A program made the position numbers and the translations under genes. The notes beneath the pieces are model-generated. The model saw nothing but the letters and a program-made list of their open reading frames with translations. It was not told the DNA's origin and searched no databases. Source: Maricaulis maris (GTDB lineage Bacteria; Pseudomonadota; Alphaproteobacteria; Caulobacterales; Maricaulaceae). From it: a DNA stretch of 64,000 bases. Where the stretch lies: assembly GCF_003634045.1 (NCBI RefSeq), contig NZ_RBIM01000001.1:62001-126000 (forward strand), given 5' to 3'. Below, piece by piece: positions 60,584 to 64,000 of the stretch (position 1 is its first letter; each line of letters opens with the position of its first letter).

Positions 60584-61456
60584 ATGTTTCAGATTATCGG
60601 CATTGTCGTCGTTTTCGTGATGGTGTTTGGCGGCTTTTCGCTCGCCGGCGGGCATTTCGACGTTATTTTGAAGGCCTTGCCCTTCGAGATGATGATGATT
60701 GGCGGCGCTGCCGTCGGGGCTTTCCTGATCGGCAACAAGCCGAAAACCGTGATGAAAACCCTGGGCGACCTGTCCAAGGTCTTCACCGGTCCCAAATGGA
60801 AGGGGCAGGACTATACCGACCTCTTGTCATTATTGTTCTTGCTAACAAAAACAATGAAGACAAAAGGGGTTATTGCGCTCGAAAGTCATATCGAGAACCC
60901 CACCGAGAGCACAATTTTCACCCGCTTCCCACGCATCATGAAGGACCATTTTGCGGTCGACTTCATCTGCGACACGCTGCGCATGATGACCATGAACCTG
61001 GAAGATCCGCACCAGGTTGAGGACGCGATGGAAAAACAGCTGGAAAAGCACCATCACGAAGCCGCCGACCCGGCCCATGCCATGCAGACCATGGCCGACG
61101 GCCTGCCGGCCCTGGGTATCGTCGCGGCCGTGCTGGGCGTGATCAAGACGATGGGCGCGATCGAAAGCCCGCCGGCGGTGCTGGGCGGTTATATCGGTGG
61201 CGCGCTGGTCGGGACCTTCCTCGGCGTCTTCATCGCCTATGGTTTTGTCGGCCCGTTCGCAGCTTACATGCAGGCCGTCTATGACGAAGAGCACGCTTTT
61301 TACAAGATCATCCAGGATGTGCTGGTGGCGCATCTGCACGGCAATGCCGCCCAGATCTCCGTCGAGATCGGTCGCGGCGGCGTGCCCTCCAAGATGCAGC
61401 CCAGCTTTACCGAGCTGGAAACGGCCCTGGACGCAATTCCCGCCGAAGCGGCCTGA
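60584..61456 (+). CDS. motA: Flagellar motor stator protein MotA
   Basis: 290 residues with four helices: MFQIIGIVVVFVMVFGGF, ALPFEMMMIGGAAVGAF, DGLPALGIVAAVLGVIKTMG, GALVGTFLGVFIAYGFVGPFA. Conserved Pro and Glu/Arg motor residues are in the loop RFPRIMKDHF and in GFVGPFA. motB is not adjacent, unlike E. coli. A local AT-rich stretch of codons at about 60825-60870 stands out. A strong terminator follows. Confidence 0.96.
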   Translation: MFQIIGIVVVFVMVFGGFSLAGGHFDVILKALPFEMMMIGGAAVGAFLIGNKPKTVMKTLGDLSKVFTGPKWKGQDYTDLLSLLFLLTKTMKTKGVIALESHIENPTESTIFTRFPRIMKDHFAVDFICDTLRMMTMNLEDPHQVEDAMEKQLEKHHHEAADPAHAMQTMADGLPALGIVAAVLGVIKTMGAIESPPAVLGGYIGGALVGTFLGVFIAYGFVGPFAAYMQAVYDEEHAFYKIIQDVLVAHLHGNAAQISVEIGRGGVPSKMQPSFTELETALDAIPAEAA

Positions 61457-61481
61457 TCAAACAAGGCGCACACGGGTTACT

Positions 61482-61516
61482 GGCGCGGAGCTGAAAGGCT
61501 CCGCGCCTTTGTTTTT
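61482..61516 (+). terminator. Rho-independent terminator of motA
   Basis: A perfect 10-bp stem (61482-61491 with 61498-61507), loop TGAAAG, followed by TTTGTTTTT. Confidence 0.92.
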
Positions 61517-61575
61517 GTGCAATCGCTCGCCCTGCCGGGGCTGGCAGCCGCCGAAATTGAGGTTAGAAGAGCGGC

Positions 61576-62142
61576 ATGAAAATCAAGGATTGCGAACTTC
61601 TCATCGTGCCGGGCCTCGGCAACGCCTCGCCCTTCCACTGGCAAAGTCGCTGGCAGGACAAGATGTCCACCGCGCGCCGGGTCGAGCAGGATGACTGGGA
61701 TCTGCCACGGCGCGAGCATTGGGCCAATCGCCTGATCGACGAAGTCGAGAAGGCTGAAAAGCCCGTCATCCTGATTGCCCATTCGGTTGGCGTTTTGACG
61801 GTTGCCCATGCGGCCCCAGCCCTGGTCGACAAGGTGGCCGGGGCCTTTCTCGTGGGCGCCTCTGATTGGGAACGTCCAGAACTCAAGGACAAGTATGGCG
61901 ATCACGGCTTCGACCCGGTGCCGCGCGTGCCGCTCGGCTTTCCCGGCCTGATGCTGGCCAGCTCCAATGATCCGACCTGCAATATACTGAAGGCGGAAGC
62001 TTGGGCGCGTGACTGGGAGGTTCGTTTCGGCAATGCCGGCGAGGCGGGTCATTTCGAGGCCGAGAGCGGGCATGGCCCGTGGCCGGAAGGCTTGATGGCT
62101 TTCGCCAAATTCACCCAATCCCTCGGTACGACGCCGCAATGA
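61576..62142 (+). CDS. RBBP9/YdeN-type serine hydrolase
   Basis: 188 residues, DUF1234/YdeN fold: LLIVPGLGNASPFHWQSRWQ, nucleophile in LIAHSVGVLTVAH, and GEAGHFEAESGHGPWPEG with the catalytic His. ATGA overlap of 4 bases with mnmC, so translationally coupled. The natural substrate is unknown. Confidence 0.9.
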   Translation: MKIKDCELLIVPGLGNASPFHWQSRWQDKMSTARRVEQDDWDLPRREHWANRLIDEVEKAEKPVILIAHSVGVLTVAHAAPALVDKVAGAFLVGASDWERPELKDKYGDHGFDPVPRVPLGFPGLMLASSNDPTCNILKAEAWARDWEVRFGNAGEAGHFEAESGHGPWPEGLMAFAKFTQSLGTTPQ

Positions 62143-63893
62143 CCCCGGACGGGCTTTATTGCCAGCCCGCCGTGCTCGACTGGTCTGCCGAAAGCGGCCC
62201 GCGTGCCCGTGATTATGGCGATGTCTATTTTTCCGCCGAAGATGGCCTGGAAGAGACGCGCGCGGTCTTCCTGCGCGCCTGCGGCCTGCCGGACGCCTGG
62301 GCCGGACGGCGCACTTACACCGTCGGCGAGCTCGGTTTTGGCACCGGCCTCAACGCCTTGGGCTTGTGGCAGCTGTGGCGTAAGACCCGGCCGGATGATG
62401 GCTGGCTTGACCTGGTCTCGATCGAGAAACACCCGCTCGACCGGGCCTCGGCTGCGCGCGCCTTCGCGGCGTGGCCGCAATTGGGCGAGCTGGCCGGGCG
62501 CCTGCTGGCGCAATGGCCAAGCCGTCTGAAAGGGCCGCAGCGGCTTGTCTTCCCTGAAGACCGGTTCGCGATCACGATTTTCCAGGACGAGGTCGAGGCC
62601 GCGCTGGCGCAGATGGATGGTCCGGTAGACGCGTGGTTCCTTGATGGTTTTGCGCCTGACAGGAATGCCGCCATGTGGTCACAACCTGTCTTCAACCGCA
62701 TCGGTCAGCTGTCGGCACCGGGCGCCCGGATCGGTACATTCACGGTCGCAGGTTTTGTCCGGCGCGGATTGGCCGAGGCCGGATTCTCGGTTGCCAAACG
62801 CCCGGGCTTCGGGCGCAAGCGTGAGCGTCTGGAGGCAATCTGGCCGGGTGAGACGGTGGCCCGGTCGGGATTGCAGGCCGCGGGTCCGGTCGCCATTATT
62901 GGTGCCGGTATCGCCGGTGCGAGCCTGGTGCACGCCCTGGCAGCGCGCGGCGTCGAGACGGTGTTGATCGGCGCGGCGGATGCGCCCGGCGGCGCCTCCA
63001 ATGCACCGGCCGGCCTGTTGACGCCGCGTCTGGAAAAAGCCGACCGCCCGCATGTCCGTGCGACGATGGCGGCCTTTGATTTTGCCCGTCGCCTGTATGA
63101 GGGTCGCGACGGGTTTCACGCCGAACCGGTGATCCGCCTGCCCGGGGATGCGCGCGAGGCGGCGCGTTTCGCGGTGCTGGCCGATTGGCTGCCGGACCAT
63201 CTCGACTGGCAGGATGACCGCCTGGTGATCAGCTGTGGTGGACGGTTTGAACCGTCCCGCCTGGTCTCCGGCCTGATCGGTGCCTGTGATCGCCAGGACT
63301 GGCAATTCGGTCATCACGAGGCGGGTGGTGATGGTGTGCGCCTGTTCGACCGTGACGGTGTGTGCCGGCTTGAGGCGGCGCATCTGGTGATTGCCGCCGG
63401 GGCGGCTTCCCAGGCCTTCCATGGCGATATTTCGCCCAGCGCCGGGCAGGTCGCGGTATTTGAGGGGCCGGCGCCGGCCTCACCGGTCAGTTGGGGGCAT
63501 TATGCCTGTCGGGCGGGCGACGGCGTGCTGGTCGGCGCGACCCATCTGCGCGGTGAGGCGGCGGCACCCGATGACGAGGCCGAGGCGTCCTTCCGGACGG
63601 CCATCGCCGAGCGTTTGCCAGACCTCGCGCTGGGGCGTGTGACGGAGCGGTGGAGCGGTGTACGGGCTTCGACGCCGGACCGGTTGCCGGTGGCGGGGAT
63701 GCTTGGCGACAGGCTGTCCATCCTGTCAGGGCTTGGGTCCCGCGGTTTTGCCCATGCGCCCTTGCTGGCGGAAGATCTTGTCAGCCGCATAACCGGCGGT
63801 GCGTCGGTGTTGGCGGCCGATGCGCGGGCGGTGCTGGGGCCGCAGCGGTTTGCCGAGCGGCGAGCGCGCAAGGCCGGTCAGACGACCGGCTGA
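62139..63893 (+). CDS. mnmC: Bifunctional tRNA mnm5s2U34 enzyme MnmC
   Basis: 584 residues. N-terminal methyltransferase half (about 1-240) with VGELGFGTGLNALGLW and WFLDGFAPDRNAAMW; C-terminal FAD-dependent oxidoreductase half with IIGAGIAGASLVHALAARG. Together they convert cmnm5s2U to nm5 and then mnm5s2U in tRNA. ATG 62139 overlaps the hydrolase stop; the previous in-frame codons are noncoding by homology. The 3' end overlaps a convergent gene by 16 bases, within a 7-bp hairpin (63873-63879 with 63884-63890). Confidence 0.95.
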   Translation: MTPDGLYCQPAVLDWSAESGPRARDYGDVYFSAEDGLEETRAVFLRACGLPDAWAGRRTYTVGELGFGTGLNALGLWQLWRKTRPDDGWLDLVSIEKHPLDRASAARAFAAWPQLGELAGRLLAQWPSRLKGPQRLVFPEDRFAITIFQDEVEAALAQMDGPVDAWFLDGFAPDRNAAMWSQPVFNRIGQLSAPGARIGTFTVAGFVRRGLAEAGFSVAKRPGFGRKRERLEAIWPGETVARSGLQAAGPVAIIGAGIAGASLVHALAARGVETVLIGAADAPGGASNAPAGLLTPRLEKADRPHVRATMAAFDFARRLYEGRDGFHAEPVIRLPGDAREAARFAVLADWLPDHLDWQDDRLVISCGGRFEPSRLVSGLIGACDRQDWQFGHHEAGGDGVRLFDRDGVCRLEAAHLVIAAGAASQAFHGDISPSAGQVAVFEGPAPASPVSWGHYACRAGDGVLVGATHLRGEAAAPDDEAEASFRTAIAERLPDLALGRVTERWSGVRASTPDRLPVAGMLGDRLSILSGLGSRGFAHAPLLAEDLVSRITGGASVLAADARAVLGPQRFAERRARKAGQTTG

Positions 63894-64000
63894 TAACGCG
63901 GCGCCTCGCTTGGTCCGATATGCAGCATGGCGATCGGGCAGGCCGAGACCAGGCAGGAAACATCCAGATCAAAATCGACGCCATGGGTCCGGGAAACTTC
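63878..64000 (-). CDS. Unknown protein, C-terminal 40 residues (cut by window edge)
   Basis: Minus-strand frame open at the right edge, ending in TGA at 63878-63880. Visible: EVSRTHGVDFDLDVSCLVSA then CPIAMLHIGPSEAPRYQPVV. The composition is coding-like and convergent gene order supports it, but I do not recognise the family. Two Cys six residues apart are seen. The stop overlaps the mnmC end by 16 bases. Confidence 0.55.
   Translation of the reverse strand, partial: EVSRTHGVDFDLDVSCLVSACPIAMLHIGPSEAPRYQPVV

Noticed and set aside
1-64000. CRISPR arrays, insertion sequences, prophage genes, tRNA or rRNA genes, replication origin.
   Set aside because: No regularly spaced direct repeats, transposase or integrase motifs, tRNA cloverleaf ends or DnaA-box clusters were seen on either strand by eye; absence is not proven without a dedicated search.

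Overview
The window is a GC-rich alphaproteobacterial chromosome segment with dense bacterial gene packing. I see no plasmid or phage backbone, insertion sequence, CRISPR array or tRNA/rRNA gene. RcdA (DUF1465), TrcR (DUF1013), GapR (DUF2312) and a TacA-like sigma54 activator point to the Caulobacterales/Maricaulales lineage. A TonB receptor of the Xanthomonas/Caulobacter type and a split transhydrogenase operon fit this. A marine Maricaulis-like organism is my best guess, by inference only.

Layout. 1-7 kb: end of thiE, a secreted Sel1-repeat protein, efp, suhB, a probable methanethiol methyltransferase (mddA), azoR, and a MotA/MotB-like channel pair that is not the flagellar motor. 7-9.1 kb is the only clearly accessory patch. 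It holds a VOC-like protein, a 3' remnant of a putative esterase cut off by an intergenic repeat, a 132-bp interrupted inverted repeat, and a ccdAB-type toxin-antitoxin operon with a visible promoter and operator. 9.2-12.3 kb: rpmE, rcdA, a DUF1192 gene, a quinone oxidoreductase and trcR, a cell-cycle block. 12.3-21 kb: an SDR, a TPR protein, two DUF465 genes, ubiX, a cluster of unrecognised envelope proteins led by a four-repeat VWA protein, an amidohydrolase and a diguanylate cyclase. 21.8-26 kb: purEK, a phosphoesterase, alternative oxidase, coq9 and rpsU, whose only well-placed start is ATC.

26-32.3 kb: an ABC exporter pair and small enzymes (DinB-like, DksA-like zinc finger, 2OG oxygenase, DUF4269, methyltransferase). 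32.3-37 kb: a leftward run of cytochrome oxidase subunit IV, pntAa, pntAb and pntB. Two unrelated envelope genes sit inside the pnt genes, and the run ends in a small protein with six SFPD/SFPG repeats that resembles the 7(1) septoil-knot family. 37-47.6 kb: hydrolases, a CPBP protease, the TacA-like activator, an ASCH protein, gapR, and a large CHASE-PAS histidine kinase with its receiver. 47.7-51.1 kb: a two-subunit acyl-CoA dehydrogenase, a HAD phosphatase and rpmJ. 51.1-56.2 kb: a TonB-dependent receptor, a secreted propeller-like protein and an iron-type alcohol dehydrogenase. 56.3-59.1 kb: two tandem DUF1194 proteins translationally coupled to a lytic transglycosylase. 59-64 kb: an MFS transporter, motA, an RBBP9-like hydrolase, mnmC and the 3' end of an unknown gene.

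Respiration and quinones form one theme: coq9, ubiX, alternative oxidase, transhydrogenase and an aa3 oxidase subunit. The second theme is cell-cycle control: rcdA, trcR, gapR, tacA-like and a GGDEF gene. The least understood content lies in the envelope genes at 15-19, 32.3-35.4 and 51-59 kb.
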